Below, piece after piece: positions 1-7,681 of a DNA stretch of 9,212 nt. Each line of letters begins with the position of its first letter. Position 1 is the first letter of the stretch. The notes under the pieces were generated by a model. It did not search any database. It was not told the DNA's origin and saw nothing but the letters and a program-made list of their open reading frames with translations. Both the position numbers and the translations under genes were made by a program. The stretch is from Nitrospinaceae bacterium (GTDB lineage: Bacteria; Nitrospinota; Nitrospinia; Nitrospinales; VA-1), in assembly GCA_029261675.1 (NCBI GenBank), contig JAJDBA010000133.1, positions 1 through 9,212 of the forward strand, given 5' to 3'.

Positions 1-3
1 CAC

Positions 4-37
4 AAAAAAACCGCCCACTTTTAAAGTGGGCGGTTTT
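4..37 (-). terminator. Intrinsic terminator of the HU gene
   Basis: A 10-bp GC-rich stem (CCGCCCACTT at 11-20 pairs with AAGTGGGCGG at 24-33) has a 3-nt loop. Read on the minus strand it is followed by seven T (4-10), and it sits just after the HU stop codon. On the plus strand only four T follow (34-37), so it may also work weakly for any gene converging from the left. Confidence 0.9.
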
Positions 38-51
38 ACAATTTGAAAATC

Positions 52-330
52 TTATAATGAGCTTTTCAAAGTGGGAGCCGGTTTAAAGCCAACTGTTTTG
101 CTAGCCTTAATTTTAATTTCTTCACCCGTTTGTGGATTTCGACCTTTTCTTGCTTTTCTGGATCTTACGGTAAAAGTTCCAAAGCTAGGGTAGGCAAATC
201 GCTTTTCTTTTTTGATGGCTTTTGAAATATTTTCAAAGGCGGCATCTACTACGTCTCCTGCCAATCTTTTTGTGAGATTGTCGTCTTTACAGGTTTTGAT
301 TACTGCGTTAATAAGTTCGTCTTTAGTCAA
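52..330 (-). CDS. HU/IHF-family nucleoid DNA-binding protein
   Basis: This is a histone-like protein of the bacterial HU/IHF family, which binds DNA as a dimer and bends it, compacting the nucleoid. With a TTG start it has 92 residues, the normal HU length of about 90. The N-terminal helices begin MTKDELINAV, followed by the FGTF core strand (50-53) and the DNA-binding arm with R-NPQTGE (about 64-70), then the C-terminal IKASKTVGFKPAP segment. The TTG at 330-328 is preceded by AGGAGG (344-339) with an 8-nt spacer. The in-frame ATGs further upstream fall in or before a consensus promoter, so they cannot lie in that mRNA. The gene is monocistronic, with its own promoter and terminator. A cysteine at residue 14 is uncommon but not disqualifying. 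HU and IHF subunits cannot be separated with certainty; no IHF partner is nearby. Confidence 0.93.
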   Translation of the reverse strand: MTKDELINAVIKTCKDDNLTKRLAGDVVDAAFENISKAIKKEKRFAYPSFGTFTVRSRKARKGRNPQTGEEIKIKASKTVGFKPAPTLKSSL

Positions 331-362
331 GGTTTCCCCCTCCTCATGTAAAAGGATTATCT

Positions 363-386
363 GCCGGTGCATTATAAGAAACCGGC
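363..386. repeat. Inverted repeat bracketing the HU -10 box
   Basis: GCCGGT (363-368) and its reverse complement ACCGGC (381-386) flank the -10 hexamer with a 12-nt spacer. Placement across the -10 is that expected of an operator, for example for autoregulation, but the arms are only 6 bp and no regulator is known. Confidence 0.4.
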
Positions 387-398
387 TAAAAATGTCAA
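371..398 (-). promoter_or_regulatory. Sigma-70-type promoter of the HU gene
   Basis: On the minus strand there is a perfect TTGACA (398-393), a 16-nt spacer and a perfect TATAAT (376-371). Transcription should start near 364, about 34 nt before the TTG codon. This strongly supports high constitutive expression and rules out longer N-terminal versions of the protein. Confidence 0.85.
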
Positions 399-468
399 AC
401 AAAAAAAACTACCTGCCTATCTTTTAAGCAGTCGTGGCGGGGGGATATCGACTCTTTTGATTTGAGTG

Positions 469-477
469 TGGTAAAAT
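469..477 (+). promoter_or_regulatory. Possible extended -10 promoter for def
   Basis: TG-G-TAAAAT is an extended -10 element without a good -35 hexamer. It would start transcription near 484, giving a leader of about 105 nt before def. It is the best candidate in the 188-nt gap between HU and def, but remains weak. Confidence 0.3.
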
Positions 478-525
478 AACATATAAAAATTAAGGGGTTC
501 GCAGGGCAGGTTTTTATTTCAGAAA

Positions 526-552
526 TATGAAATTAATTTGTTTTCTTTCATA
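526..552. repeat. Inverted repeat in the def leader
   Basis: TATGAAA (526-532) and TTTCATA (546-552) are perfect 7-bp arms separated by 13 nt. They could form a weak hairpin in the def leader or be a protein site. AT-rich arms make a chance match possible. Confidence 0.25.
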
Positions 553-590
553 ATTTCGACGTATTTTGATTTGGAATATGAGGAGGTGTA

Positions 591-1142
591 ATGGCGACAT
601 TGAAAATTGCAAAATTAGGGAACCCTATTTTAAGGCAGTTGGCCAAACCCGTAGATCTAAGTAATTTGGCAGAAAGTTCAATGCAAACATTTATCGATGA
701 CATGATTGAAACCATGCATCATGAGGGTGGAGTAGGGCTTGCCGCTCCACAGGTGAATAGATCCATACAAATTGTTGTGCTTGAGTATGCTGAGAATGAA
801 AGATATCCCGACGAGGTGTCCATTCCCCTGACAGTTCTGGTCAACCCTGTGTTGTCTGATTATAGTCAAGCAACGAAGGAGGGGTGGGAGAGCTGCCTGA
901 GTTTAGCAGACTTCCGAGGGCTGGTCCCTAGATCTACTACGGTGACCCTCAATGCCTATGATCGGCATGGAAATAAAATTCAAAAAACGGTTTCTGATTT
1001 TGAAGCGGTGGTGTTGCAACATGAACTAGATCATCTCAAGGGTTTTGTGTTTTTGGATCGTATGAAAGACTTGACGAAGTTATCCTATCAGGAAGAGTTT
1101 GAAGAGTTCTGGATTAAAAAGGCAGATACAGCCTCTTCGTAA
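591..1142 (+). CDS. def: Peptide deformylase
   Basis: It removes the N-formyl group from nascent polypeptides in the cytoplasm, using a bound metal (iron or zinc). All three family motifs are present: GGVGLAAPQ (46-54), ESCLS (100-104, usually EGCLS) and HELDH (144-148). The metal ligands are Cys102, His144 and His148, and Glu145 is the catalytic acid/base. At 183 residues it has normal length. The start is set by AGGAGGTG (581-588) immediately before ATG. Unlike in many genomes, no methionyl-tRNA formyltransferase (fmt) gene follows; the next gene is a small protein of unknown function 25 nt downstream. No truncation or key-residue loss is seen. Assignment is firm. Confidence 0.96.
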   Translation: MATLKIAKLGNPILRQLAKPVDLSNLAESSMQTFIDDMIETMHHEGGVGLAAPQVNRSIQIVVLEYAENERYPDEVSIPLTVLVNPVLSDYSQATKEGWESCLSLADFRGLVPRSTTVTLNAYDRHGNKIQKTVSDFEAVVLQHELDHLKGFVFLDRMKDLTKLSYQEEFEEFWIKKADTASS

Positions 1143-1167
1143 AAATTGATTTGCCCGGGAATGAACA

Positions 1168-1494
1168 ATGGAAGAAGAAATCCTGCACCTTTATCAAGAA
1201 CCCGCTATTGGCGCTTCTTATACGAATACCTATGGTGAAGAAAATATCCGCAATTTATTGGATAAATACCACAGTCTGGATAGCGAAGGTATGCAGCAGA
1301 TGATGAAAATGGTGGTCAACTTCTCACAGTCTACCGACCTTGCCACCTCATTTGTCTCGGTTGGGGTTTTGCATGCGTTGGGTCAAAATGAAGGTGTTGC
1401 CGAGGCCTATAGCTGGGCGAATACACAGGAAGATGCTGAGCGAATTATCAATCACTTTGAAATTGGAAAATCGGTGGCTGACTATTTTTCTTGA
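1168..1494 (+). CDS. Hypothetical soluble protein (108 aa)
   Basis: I do not recognise this protein. It has no signal peptide or membrane segment, is mildly acidic, and looks helical with few charged clusters; the segment 24-52 is rich in Met and Gln. There is no Cys or His pattern suggesting metal binding. The start follows a modest GGGA site (1157-1160) seven nt before ATG, and the 25-nt gap behind def suggests co-transcription. The last 13 bp overlap the 3' end of the convergent MFS gene. Coding status is supported by the intact frame, the operon-like position and sensible residue composition; function is unknown. Confidence 0.7.
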   Translation: MEEEILHLYQEPAIGASYTNTYGEENIRNLLDKYHSLDSEGMQQMMKMVVNFSQSTDLATSFVSVGVLHALGQNEGVAEAYSWANTQEDAERIINHFEIGKSVADYFS

Positions 1495-2828
1495 ACCTTT
1501 TGTTCAATTTGCTCCTCGCGAACCAGGGGGAGTGGGTTGAATCCACTTGGGTCGATGGGACAGACTGAACCCACACAATCCCCTTGCTGCAATTTTTTTC
1601 GAACAAAGGCTAGGAACCCGGTCCAGAATAAACCGGGAAGGATTACCAAAACAGCCATCCACAAAGCCACCTGATTGGATGTGAGACTCAGCCCATCGAC
1701 AGCAAAGCCGACTCCCCAGTTGCTGACACCCATCACCAATGTCATAACGGCAAGTTCAAAGCTGAAGACCCTACCCAAGTAACGATCTGGAGTGGATAAA
1801 TGAATCAATGCCGAACTGAATACCCAGATGATAGAACCGAACAACGTTGCCGCTGCCACACCAAAAGATAACATCCACAGGCTTTTCGAGTTGGCTATAA
1901 ATAGATAGGATGTCGCCTTTAGAAAAAAACTGGCGGCGATCGCCCAATGCAATACGGTTGCAGTTTCGCCAAAAAATCGTTTGACCAATAGGGGGCCCAA
2001 TGCGGCACCCAGGCCGCGCGCTGAATAGAGAATCCCAATCCCCAACGACAGCATGGCCGGCTTTGAAACCACCTGACTGGCCATCAATGGAATGAGCGTC
2101 ATTATTCCTCCTGCCACGGCCAGACCGGATTTTAATAGGCTCAAAACCAGAACCACGGGTTCTTTTAAAAGAAAACGCGTGACTTCGACCCACTCCTGAA
2201 AACCATTTTTCTTTTTCAGTATCTCGACAGGTTTTTCTTTGATAGGGATTTTGGATATGAACCAGGCGGAGACTAAAAAGGTGCAGGCATCAACTATAAA
2301 GGCAACGCGGATTCCAAACAAACTCACTACGATGCCACCGAGTGCTGCTCCAAATGCCAGCATAACCGACCAGGTGGAACCGCTCAGAGCATTCGCTGTT
2401 ACTAGATGTTCTTTGGGAACGAGTGAGGGGATGATGGCACTTCGTGCAGGCTCAAAAAAACCGGATAATGAAATCTCGATAATAACGAGAGCATAAATAA
2501 ACCATAAAGTACCCTGTTCTTCTACGAAAAGAAAACCGAGGACAACAATGAAACGCAGCAAATCGCTGGCGATCATAACGGTTTTGCGACTGACTCGGTC
2601 TACAACCACGCCAGCGATGGGGCTGATCAAAACTATGGGTAGGAGTTTTGCCATCATGGCACCTGCCATAGCCATACCAGAATCGCTGAGCCTGAGAATC
2701 AACGCATAAATGGCGATGCTGTTTAGCCAGTCTCCCAGTTCAGACACCACTTGTCCGTACCAGAGATTGCGAAAAGAATTATTTTCCCGCAACAGCCGAA
2801 TATACCCAATTGTACTTTTGTTTTGCAT
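1482..2828 (-). CDS. MFS transporter, multidrug/macrolide-efflux-like
   Basis: This is an inner-membrane major facilitator with about 12 hydrophobic segments over 448 residues, probably a proton-driven exporter. The N-terminus FRNLWYGQVVSELGDW (19-34) and the loop EPARSAIIPSLV (126-137) resemble the MFS_3/enterobactin-exporter (EntS) and macrolide-efflux (Mef) type. Motif A is AGVVVDRVSRK (72-82) between TM2 and TM3. A hydrophilic central loop (about 193-215) separates the two six-TM halves. The C-terminal tail (about 411-448) is hydrophilic, contains two Cys (418, 423), and its last codons overlap the convergent gene. The ATG follows GAAAGGG (2838-2832). Substrate cannot be told from sequence. 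No regulator sits beside it. Confidence 0.88.
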   Translation of the reverse strand: MQNKSTIGYIRLLRENNSFRNLWYGQVVSELGDWLNSIAIYALILRLSDSGMAMAGAMMAKLLPIVLISPIAGVVVDRVSRKTVMIASDLLRFIVVLGFLFVEEQGTLWFIYALVIIEISLSGFFEPARSAIIPSLVPKEHLVTANALSGSTWSVMLAFGAALGGIVVSLFGIRVAFIVDACTFLVSAWFISKIPIKEKPVEILKKKNGFQEWVEVTRFLLKEPVVLVLSLLKSGLAVAGGIMTLIPLMASQVVSKPAMLSLGIGILYSARGLGAALGPLLVKRFFGETATVLHWAIAASFFLKATSYLFIANSKSLWMLSFGVAAATLFGSIIWVFSSALIHLSTPDRYLGRVFSFELAVMTLVMGVSNWGVGFAVDGLSLTSNQVALWMAVLVILPGLFWTGFLAFVRKKLQQGDCVGSVCPIDPSGFNPLPLVREEQIEQKVQEK

Positions 2829-2866
2829 AGACCCTTTCCCAGGTTTTTTCAGGCGGGAAAACCACC

Positions 2867-2895
2867 ATACTAATCAGGAGAGCTTGAATCTGCAA
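2867..2895 (-). promoter_or_regulatory. Possible promoter of the MFS gene
   Basis: TTGCAG (2895-2890), a 17-nt spacer and TAGTAT (2872-2867) on the minus strand lie about 40 nt before the ATG. Each hexamer is only a partial match (3/6 and 4/6). Confidence 0.25.
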
Positions 2896-2920
2896 CTGGA
2901 ATTCATTTCTGGGGTCTGGT

Positions 2921-3064
2921 ATGTTTATTGTTGAATTTAGTCTGGTCAGAGGCTTGGAGGAAAAGTTCGAACTTAAACCAGAAAGTGTTATTTACTTGAA
3001 AAGAAATCGCCTTCTGCGAAAGAATGAAAAATGGATGAAGTTGAACCAATACATCAGGAAATAG
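2921..3064 (+). CDS. Possible small protein (47 aa)
   Basis: An open frame begins at ATG 2921, six nt after GGGG (2911-2914), and ends at TAG 3064, overlapping the next gene's first 34 nt in a different frame. The product starts MFIVEFSLVRGLEEKFELKP and ends in a Lys/Arg-rich stretch with Trp and Tyr. The composition looks protein-like and the frame spans most of an otherwise empty divergent gap, but it is short enough to be chance. No family recognised. Confidence 0.25.
   Translation: MFIVEFSLVRGLEEKFELKPESVIYLKRNRLLRKNEKWMKLNQYIRK
2963..2974. repeat. 12-bp perfect palindrome
   Basis: AAGTTCGAACTT is a perfect palindrome in the gap between the divergent MFS gene and the gene at 3031, so it could be an operator for either. 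It also lies inside the doubtful small ORF. Confidence 0.3.
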
Positions 3065-3537
3065 AAGACCAAAAAGAGAAATTGATAAGCCGTATTTCCT
3101 TATGGGTGTCGATTATCCTAACCACAATTGTGGTTATTTGGTATTACAACGAAAATCCTCCAGATTCGCCTGCGGTGGTCAAGATGCGAGTTTTCTTTAA
3201 AGAAAATAACCGCGATGTTATGAAGTTTATAGATCTTCCACGTAATGAAATGATTGCCTTCGCTTACAAAAAAAAGCATCCTTTCTATGTAAAGTATGTG
3301 AAGGCTTCTGAAGCCGAAAGGGCGAAGTTAAGCGCTCTCATCCACATATCTACGGATTACACACCTAATCAATATTGGTTCAATCTGTTTTTTGCCTGGG
3401 TGATATTTTTTACCACTTTCTGGTTTCTTGGATTAATGGCTGAGGCCTGCATTATCCTCATGCGGCGAAACTCAGAAGCCAGAGTCAAAAACTATAAGTT
3501 GGAAAAAGAACAGAGCGATCGAGAAAAGGAATTGTAG
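3031..3537 (+). CDS. Hypothetical two-TM membrane protein (168 aa)
   Basis: I do not recognise a family. The protein has a charged cytoplasmic-looking N-terminus (1-20), a hydrophobic segment (about 22-39), a basic and aromatic-rich middle region (about 40-115), a second hydrophobic segment (about 116-144) and a charged helical tail (145-168) rich in Lys/Glu that may form a short coiled coil. By the positive-inside rule the Arg-Arg after the second TM places the C-terminus in the cytoplasm, so the middle region would be periplasmic. The ATG is the first possible start after an in-frame stop (3025-3027); the ribosome site is poor. It lies alone, divergent from the MFS exporter and 199 nt before the next gene. 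Function unknown. Confidence 0.75.
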   Translation: MDEVEPIHQEIEDQKEKLISRISLWVSIILTTIVVIWYYNENPPDSPAVVKMRVFFKENNRDVMKFIDLPRNEMIAFAYKKKHPFYVKYVKASEAERAKLSALIHISTDYTPNQYWFNLFFAWVIFFTTFWFLGLMAEACIILMRRNSEARVKNYKLEKEQSDREKEL

Positions 3538-3736
3538 GTCTGCCTCCGTTACGTATCCCCTCCCCAAAAAGATTAATATTCGTACTACTGGATAATTGTC
3601 CCTAATCTAAGGTTCTTTTGATATTCGGCTTTTTGAATTCACAAGCGAATTATTGTCAATTATTCGTTATTCCGTGAGAAGGTTGAGCCTTAAAACACCG
3701 CATGCAAACTGTCGGCGGTTAGAGTAAAATATTCTA

Positions 3737-4555
3737 ATGGATGTTCAACAAATTCGATTTATAGTCTTTCTGGGAGTATTTTTGCTGATGCTGGCATTGG
3801 AGTCGGTTATCCAAAGGCACCCTACAGTTGACTCTAAGAAAAACAGATTGAAAATAAATTTTGCACTGACCGGTATTGATATTCTTGTGGTTCGGCTGGT
3901 GTTTGGTGCCGCTGCCGTCGGGGCTGCCCAGTTTGCCGAAGCCAATGGATGGGGAGTGTTCAACTATTTAGACTGGTGGAGTGGGCTGGAAATTATTGCT
4001 GTTGTAATAATTCTGGATTTGATGATTTATATCCAGCACGTTGTGGTCCATATGATCCCCTTTTTCTGGCGGTTCCATATTGTCCATCATTCGGATTTGG
4101 ATTTGGATGTTTCATCTGGGTTACGATTTCATCCCATTGAAATTATGGGATCCATGTTGTTTAAAATCGGACTGGTTTTTGCTTTGGGGCCTGCACCTAT
4201 TGCGGTGGTGATATTTGAAGCCGTGTTAAATGGAATGGCGCAATTTTCACATTCTAATATTGCTCTGCCAGAGAAATTGGATCGGTTGTTACGATTTGTT
4301 ATTGTCACACCTGATATGCATCGTATTCACCATTCCGTTGAAAAAATGGAAACCAATTCCAACTTCGGATTTAACCTTTCGATTTGGGACCGCTTTTTAG
4401 GTACCTATATTCAAGATGCAAAAAGAGAGCAACCCAAAATAATTATTGGTGTTGATCAATTCAGAACCAGTGAGGAAGTATCATTTAAAAATTTATTGTT
4501 GATGCCTTTCAAAGTAATTCCCAGAAACTATTCCCTTTTCCCAGAAAAGGATTAA
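3737..4555 (+). CDS. Fatty acid hydroxylase / sterol desaturase-family membrane protein
   Basis: Integral membrane di-iron enzyme of the fatty acid hydroxylase superfamily, which hydroxylates or desaturates lipid substrates. The histidine clusters that bind the two irons are all present: HVVVH (101-105), HIVHH (114-118), FHPIE with His132, QFSHSN with His172 and HRIHH (195-199). Hydrophobic segments lie near 7-24, 45-65, 84-108 and 137-163, and the length of 272 residues is normal. The first cluster lacks the usual Arg after the first His (HV rather than HR). The start has no good ribosome site, but TAAAAT lies 7 nt upstream. The pyruvate kinase gene begins 9 nt after the stop, so the two are probably co-translated. 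Whether the substrate is a sterol, hopanoid, carotenoid or fatty acid cannot be told. Confidence 0.88.
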   Translation: MDVQQIRFIVFLGVFLLMLALESVIQRHPTVDSKKNRLKINFALTGIDILVVRLVFGAAAVGAAQFAEANGWGVFNYLDWWSGLEIIAVVIILDLMIYIQHVVVHMIPFFWRFHIVHHSDLDLDVSSGLRFHPIEIMGSMLFKIGLVFALGPAPIAVVIFEAVLNGMAQFSHSNIALPEKLDRLLRFVIVTPDMHRIHHSVEKMETNSNFGFNLSIWDRFLGTYIQDAKREQPKIIIGVDQFRTSEEVSFKNLLLMPFKVIPRNYSLFPEKD

Positions 4556-4564
4556 GAGGTCATT

Positions 4565-5995
4565 ATGGCTATTCGATTGACAAAAATTGTTGCCACCTTG
4601 GGGCCAGCCAGCGGAAATAAGACTACTATAAAAAGTTTGGTAGCAAAGGGGGTTAATGTTTTCAGGCTCAACCTTTCACATGGAACTCATGAAACCGTAC
4701 GAAAGTGGATTCAGTGGATCCGTGAAGTGGAAGAAGAACACCATTCTTATGTTGGTATCCTGCTGGACCTACAGGGTCCAAAAATCAGAGTGGGAAAATT
4801 TAAAGAGGGTTTTATACATCTCAAGCGTGGTCAGAAGTTGACTTTTACAACAGAAAAAAAGATTGGCGATGAAAACTTGGTTCCGGTTCAGTACCCGCGT
4901 TTTCATCAGGAGGTGACAAAGGGCGAACGAATTTTCCTCGATGATGGCAATCTCAGTGGTGTGGTAAAACAGGTTTTGGGGCAGAGGGTCGATGTGGAAA
5001 TTCAGACCGGCGGGATTTTGTCTGATCATAAAGGAATTAATTTGCCCGATGCCAAGCTAACCGCAGACCCCATAACTGCAAAGGATAAAGCCGATCTGAA
5101 ATTTGGAATTCAGGAGGGCGTCGATTTAGTCGCATTGTCTTTCACAGGGTGTGCTAAAGATGTGAAGCGGCTAAAAAGTTTGATTCAAAAGCAGGGTGGT
5201 AAAGGGATAGAGGTGATCGCTAAAATTGAACGCAAACAGGCAGTCGAGAACCTTGAAGAAATTGTTGAGGAAGCGGATGGAGTCATGGTGGCACGCGGTG
5301 ATCTAGGTGTCGAAATTTCTCTTACCGAGGTTCCTGTTGTACAGCAACGGATTCTCAGGGAAGGAGCGAGGCATTGTAAGCCTGTAATCGTGGCCACGCA
5401 AATGCTGGAATCGATGATTGAAAATCCTCGACCTACTCGTGCGGAGGTTTCCGATGTTGCCAATGCGGTGATGGATTGCGCCGACGCCATTATGCTTTCC
5501 GGTGAAACGGCGGTTGGTAAGCATGCGGTAGCGGCAGTCGGAGTGATGGTGGAAACGGCATTAAAATCCGAGGCCTACTTGACCGAAACACGATCCATTG
5601 ATTCGTGGAGCCGGTTTTTTGAGGGTGAGCCCACAATTAATGCAGGGATCACTTACTCGGCAAATAGAATGGTAGAGCTGCTCAATGCCAAAGCCATGGT
5701 GGTATTTACGATCAGCGGGGGCACCGCTAAAATGGTTGCCAGCCCGAAGCCGATGGTGCCAGTGTTTGTCTTCACGCCAAGTTTGCATCGGGCACGATTG
5801 CTGAATTTAATTCGCGGTACGGTACCCTTCGTCGTAGAAGAAGACAAACATCTACTACTGCATATGGAGCAACTGATCATTATGTTGAAAAAAAGACGCC
5901 TGTTGAAAAAAGGGGATCGAGTTGTGATTACCACGGGGATTCCGGTAGGCATCCCAAACCGGACCAATATCATTCGGGTCGAAGAGGTCCCATAA
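4565..5995 (+). CDS. pyk: Pyruvate kinase
   Basis: It catalyses the last step of glycolysis, phosphoenolpyruvate + ADP to pyruvate + ATP, in the cytoplasm, usually as a tetramer. At 476 residues it has the normal bacterial length. Visible elements: TLGPAS (11-16), RLNLSHG (34-40), LLDLQGPKIR (66-75), B domain (about 80-165) ending GINLPD, the signature AKIER with catalytic Lys220 and metal ligands Glu222 and Asp246 (ARGDLG), ATQMLESM (277-284) with catalytic Thr278, and SGETAVGK (312-319), followed by the C-terminal allosteric-type domain. DEN at 102-104 aligns by eye with the Glu of potassium-dependent enzymes. SFTGCAKDV (192-200) lacks the Arg of the common SFVR motif. AGAGGT (4555-4560), overlapping the upstream stop, sets the start. 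Confidence 0.97.
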   Translation: MAIRLTKIVATLGPASGNKTTIKSLVAKGVNVFRLNLSHGTHETVRKWIQWIREVEEEHHSYVGILLDLQGPKIRVGKFKEGFIHLKRGQKLTFTTEKKIGDENLVPVQYPRFHQEVTKGERIFLDDGNLSGVVKQVLGQRVDVEIQTGGILSDHKGINLPDAKLTADPITAKDKADLKFGIQEGVDLVALSFTGCAKDVKRLKSLIQKQGGKGIEVIAKIERKQAVENLEEIVEEADGVMVARGDLGVEISLTEVPVVQQRILREGARHCKPVIVATQMLESMIENPRPTRAEVSDVANAVMDCADAIMLSGETAVGKHAVAAVGVMVETALKSEAYLTETRSIDSWSRFFEGEPTINAGITYSANRMVELLNAKAMVVFTISGGTAKMVASPKPMVPVFVFTPSLHRARLLNLIRGTVPFVVEEDKHLLLHMEQLIIMLKKRRLLKKGDRVVITTGIPVGIPNRTNIIRVEEVP

Positions 5996-6051
5996 AAGCT
6001 CTGTTTTTTCGTAGAAAAATGTATTGTAATTTATCCGGCTAATTTCTGAAT

Positions 6052-6261
6052 ATGTCTCCACGGTATTACATTAGCACTACAATTCTGATCGGGGTCTTGA
6101 CCTTTGCCATCAGTTATTGGCAGAAAAAGCAGACGGGTAAAGAAATTTTTGCAGTTTTTCTTAAAGTCGTCACTGCCATTGGGGTGATAGTTGGTGGAGT
6201 TTTTGCTACTGTCTGGTTACTAGCTTACTTAGGGATAGCCCAGTCTGGATTTTTCTTATGA
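6052..6261 (+). CDS. Small two-TM membrane protein (69 aa)
   Basis: Family not recognised. Two hydrophobic helices (about 7-23 and 32-62) are separated by a short basic loop (WQKKQTGK), which by the positive-inside rule should be cytoplasmic. It has a Gly/Val-rich second helix and no Cys or His. It begins 56 nt after pyk without a clear terminator between, so it may be in the same transcript. The ribosome site is poor. Its stop overlaps the next start as ATGA, a typical coupling arrangement, which is the main evidence that both small frames are genes. Confidence 0.65.
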   Translation: MSPRYYISTTILIGVLTFAISYWQKKQTGKEIFAVFLKVVTAIGVIVGGVFATVWLLAYLGIAQSGFFL

Positions 6262-6488
6262 GTACACAACCATCCGACTTTTCAGGGTTTATGGTTTTTA
6301 TACTGGTCCTGTCGTTTTTTATGATGTCCTACTTTATGGGAATGCTGGTTCACTCAGCATGGATGTATGAGGACAAGGGAAGTATCAAAAAAGACAGCAG
6401 AATAGGTTGGATACTTTGCATGATAGCCGGCACGAGCATCACCGGCTGGATGTTTTACTACGGCTATTACGTTAACTTTTTGCGATAG
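6258..6488 (+). CDS. Small two-TM membrane protein (76 aa)
   Basis: Family not recognised. It has hydrophobic segments at about 8-34 (Phe/Met-rich) and 49-72 (Tyr/Trp-rich), joined by a charged loop (YEDKGSIKKDSR). Its ATG overlaps the stop of the preceding small membrane gene by 4 nt (ATGA), so translation is probably coupled and the two products may act together in the membrane. The gene ends only 4 nt before the convergent gene's stop. It could be a small subunit or a lipid-environment protein; no function can be assigned. Confidence 0.65.
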   Translation: MSTQPSDFSGFMVFILVLSFFMMSYFMGMLVHSAWMYEDKGSIKKDSRIGWILCMIAGTSITGWMFYYGYYVNFLR

Positions 6489-6492
6489 AGTT

Positions 6493-6843
6493 TTAACTTG
6501 CCAGTAAATCTACTAAACGCTGGCAGTCGTTTCTATATACCAGAATTCCTTCGCGTTCTTCGTCGCTTAAATCGTCAGTCAGGTTGTCTTCAATCAACTC
6601 AATGGCATCGTTTAATCCGCTGGCGACAATATCCAGTTCTGTTTCTGTCAAAGCGTACATAGAGCCGCTGGTTTTGAGCTTGTCAAACACTCGCGAATAT
6701 TTATCTTTGTAGTTTATCAGAGTATTCTTTTGTTCTGGACTCAAATCCTGCTTCAGTTCACTTGTCATATCTGAGAGGGAATCGTTGAGGGCCATTTTTA
6801 TTGTTTCGATATCATTATTTGTTATTGATGCGAGTGATTTCAT
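6493..6843 (-). CDS. Hypothetical acidic protein with two 58-residue repeats
   Basis: Family not recognised. From Met at 6843 the product has 116 residues and divides, without a gap, into two 58-residue repeats (1-58 and 59-116). Matching positions include LND (19-21 and 77-79), DLS-E (33-37 and 91-95), Tyr45/Tyr103, Arg51/Arg109, Asp54/Asp112 and Leu56/Leu114, with 14 identities and many conservative pairs. The protein is acidic, with no signal peptide or membrane segment, and looks all-helical; it may form a helical hairpin bundle. The start is chosen because AGGAG lies just before it (spacer short, 3 nt) and the repeat begins there. In-frame ATGs at 6888 and 6930 would add 15 or 29 residues without a good ribosome site. 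It lies downstream of hsp20 but beyond its terminator. Confidence 0.65.
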   Translation of the reverse strand: MKSLASITNNDIETIKMALNDSLSDMTSELKQDLSPEQKNTLINYKDKYSRVFDKLKTSGSMYALTETELDIVASGLNDAIELIEDNLTDDLSDEEREGILVYRNDCQRLVDLLAS

Positions 6844-6979
6844 GCTCTCCTGCTGAAATTGAGTTGTTGTAATTGCACTGAAAGGCATAGTGCAGAATCT
6901 TTGATGTTTTACCACAAACTCAACCCCCATCGTATGAAAATTTAAAGCTAGAGGGAAAATTATTTTGCTTGGCTTTTTG

Positions 6980-7024
6980 AAAAAAAGGCCAGCTCGGTGC
7001 GGTCAAACCCCGCACCGGGCCGGC
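6980..7024 (-). terminator. Intrinsic terminator of hsp20
   Basis: GGTGCGG (6996-7002) pairs with CCGCACC (7010-7016), and the stem extends with few mismatches to GCC/GGC at 6988-6990 and 7022-7024. On the minus strand seven T follow (6986-6980). It lies right after the hsp20 stop. Confidence 0.9.
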
Positions 7025-7031
7025 GTCTCTT

Positions 7032-7469
7032 TTAGTTGCTCTGGACCTCGATTTTTTTAGGTTTTATCTGTTCATGTTTGGGCAAATCGACTATCAGGAC
7101 ACCATTGTCGATTTTTGCCGACACTTTTTCTGTGTTTACCCGGTCACTCAACTTGAAGCTTCTCTCAAAGCTTTGGCTGCTGAATTCACGAATATGGTAG
7201 TGTTCCTTTTCAGTATCGGATTCATTTTCCTTATGACCTTTAATAGTTAAAACGCCATTATGGACTTCAATACTGATATCCTTATCTTTCATTCCTGGAG
7301 TTTCAGCTTCCAGGTGAAAGAAGTTCTCGTCTTCAGTAACATTAACTTTGGGCGAAATAGCTTCCGCATCGGTTCGCCATCGGTTTTGTTTTGTATTGAA
7401 AAACCGGTCGCTATCAAAGTTAAAGAATGGATCTAAAGCTTGTTCAGGGTGAAAAGTTACGAGACTCAT
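7032..7469 (-). CDS. Hsp20-family small heat-shock protein
   Basis: ATP-independent holdase chaperone that forms cytoplasmic oligomers and keeps unfolding proteins soluble for the DnaK and ClpB systems. The protein has 145 residues: a Phe-rich N-terminal arm (about 1-38, with DPFFNFDSDRFF), an alpha-crystallin domain (about 39-130) with VNVTEDENFFHLEAETPGMKDKDISIEV and the closing signature AKIDNGVLIVDLPK, and a short tail ending in IEVQSN. There is no clear I-x-I anchor in the tail; KPKKIEV is the closest. The start is the ATG at 7469, with GGAGG eight nt upstream; the earlier in-frame ATG at 7484 overlaps that ribosome site. It has its own promoter and terminator and is divergent from a receiver-domain gene. 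Confidence 0.95.
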   Translation of the reverse strand: MSLVTFHPEQALDPFFNFDSDRFFNTKQNRWRTDAEAISPKVNVTEDENFFHLEAETPGMKDKDISIEVHNGVLTIKGHKENESDTEKEHYHIREFSSQSFERSFKLSDRVNTEKVSAKIDNGVLIVDLPKHEQIKPKKIEVQSN

Positions 7470-7550
7470 GATATAGCCCTCCAATTAAATTTGGTTAAAG
7501 TTTGGTTTGTCATGGTTCTCGGCCGAGAGGATACTCCTTATCCTGATTAA
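7466..7550 (-). promoter_or_regulatory. Structured leader of hsp20, with possible 15-codon leader ORF
   Basis: The 5' leader contains AGGATA/TATCCT (7528-7533 and 7539-7544; on the RNA the loop is AGGAG), a perfect palindrome TCTCGGCCGAGA (7517-7528), and CCAA paired with TTGG just before the ribosome site, so that GG of GGAGG could be paired. ATG 7513 opens a 15-codon frame (MTNQTLTKFNWRAIS) whose TGA overlaps the hsp20 ATG as ATGA. An RNA thermometer or translational coupling would suit a heat-shock gene, but the pairings are short and read by eye. Confidence 0.35.
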
Positions 7551-7579
7551 TAGATAAAATCTAAAAAAGTAGATGTCAA
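7551..7579 (-). promoter_or_regulatory. Promoter of hsp20
   Basis: A perfect TTGACA (7579-7574) is followed after 17 nt by TATCTA (7556-7551), a poor -10. The flanking C makes CTTGACA, which also resembles a heat-shock sigma -35, but no CCCCAT-type -10 is visible. Transcript start would be near 7544, giving a leader of about 75 nt. Confidence 0.5.
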
Positions 7580-7607
7580 GTTACCTAAAATTAATTTTAA
7601 TAAATAA

Positions 7608-7616
7608 TGCTATAAT
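7608..7616 (+). promoter_or_regulatory. Extended -10 promoter of the receiver gene
   Basis: TGC-TATAAT is a consensus extended -10 box without a recognisable -35. Start near 7623 gives a leader of about 60 nt before the ATG at 7682. Confidence 0.5.
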
Positions 7617-7681
7617 CAAGATGTGTAGAATCAAGGCTTTATACTGGGTTTATCGGTCTTTTATTGTTCGGGGAGAACAAA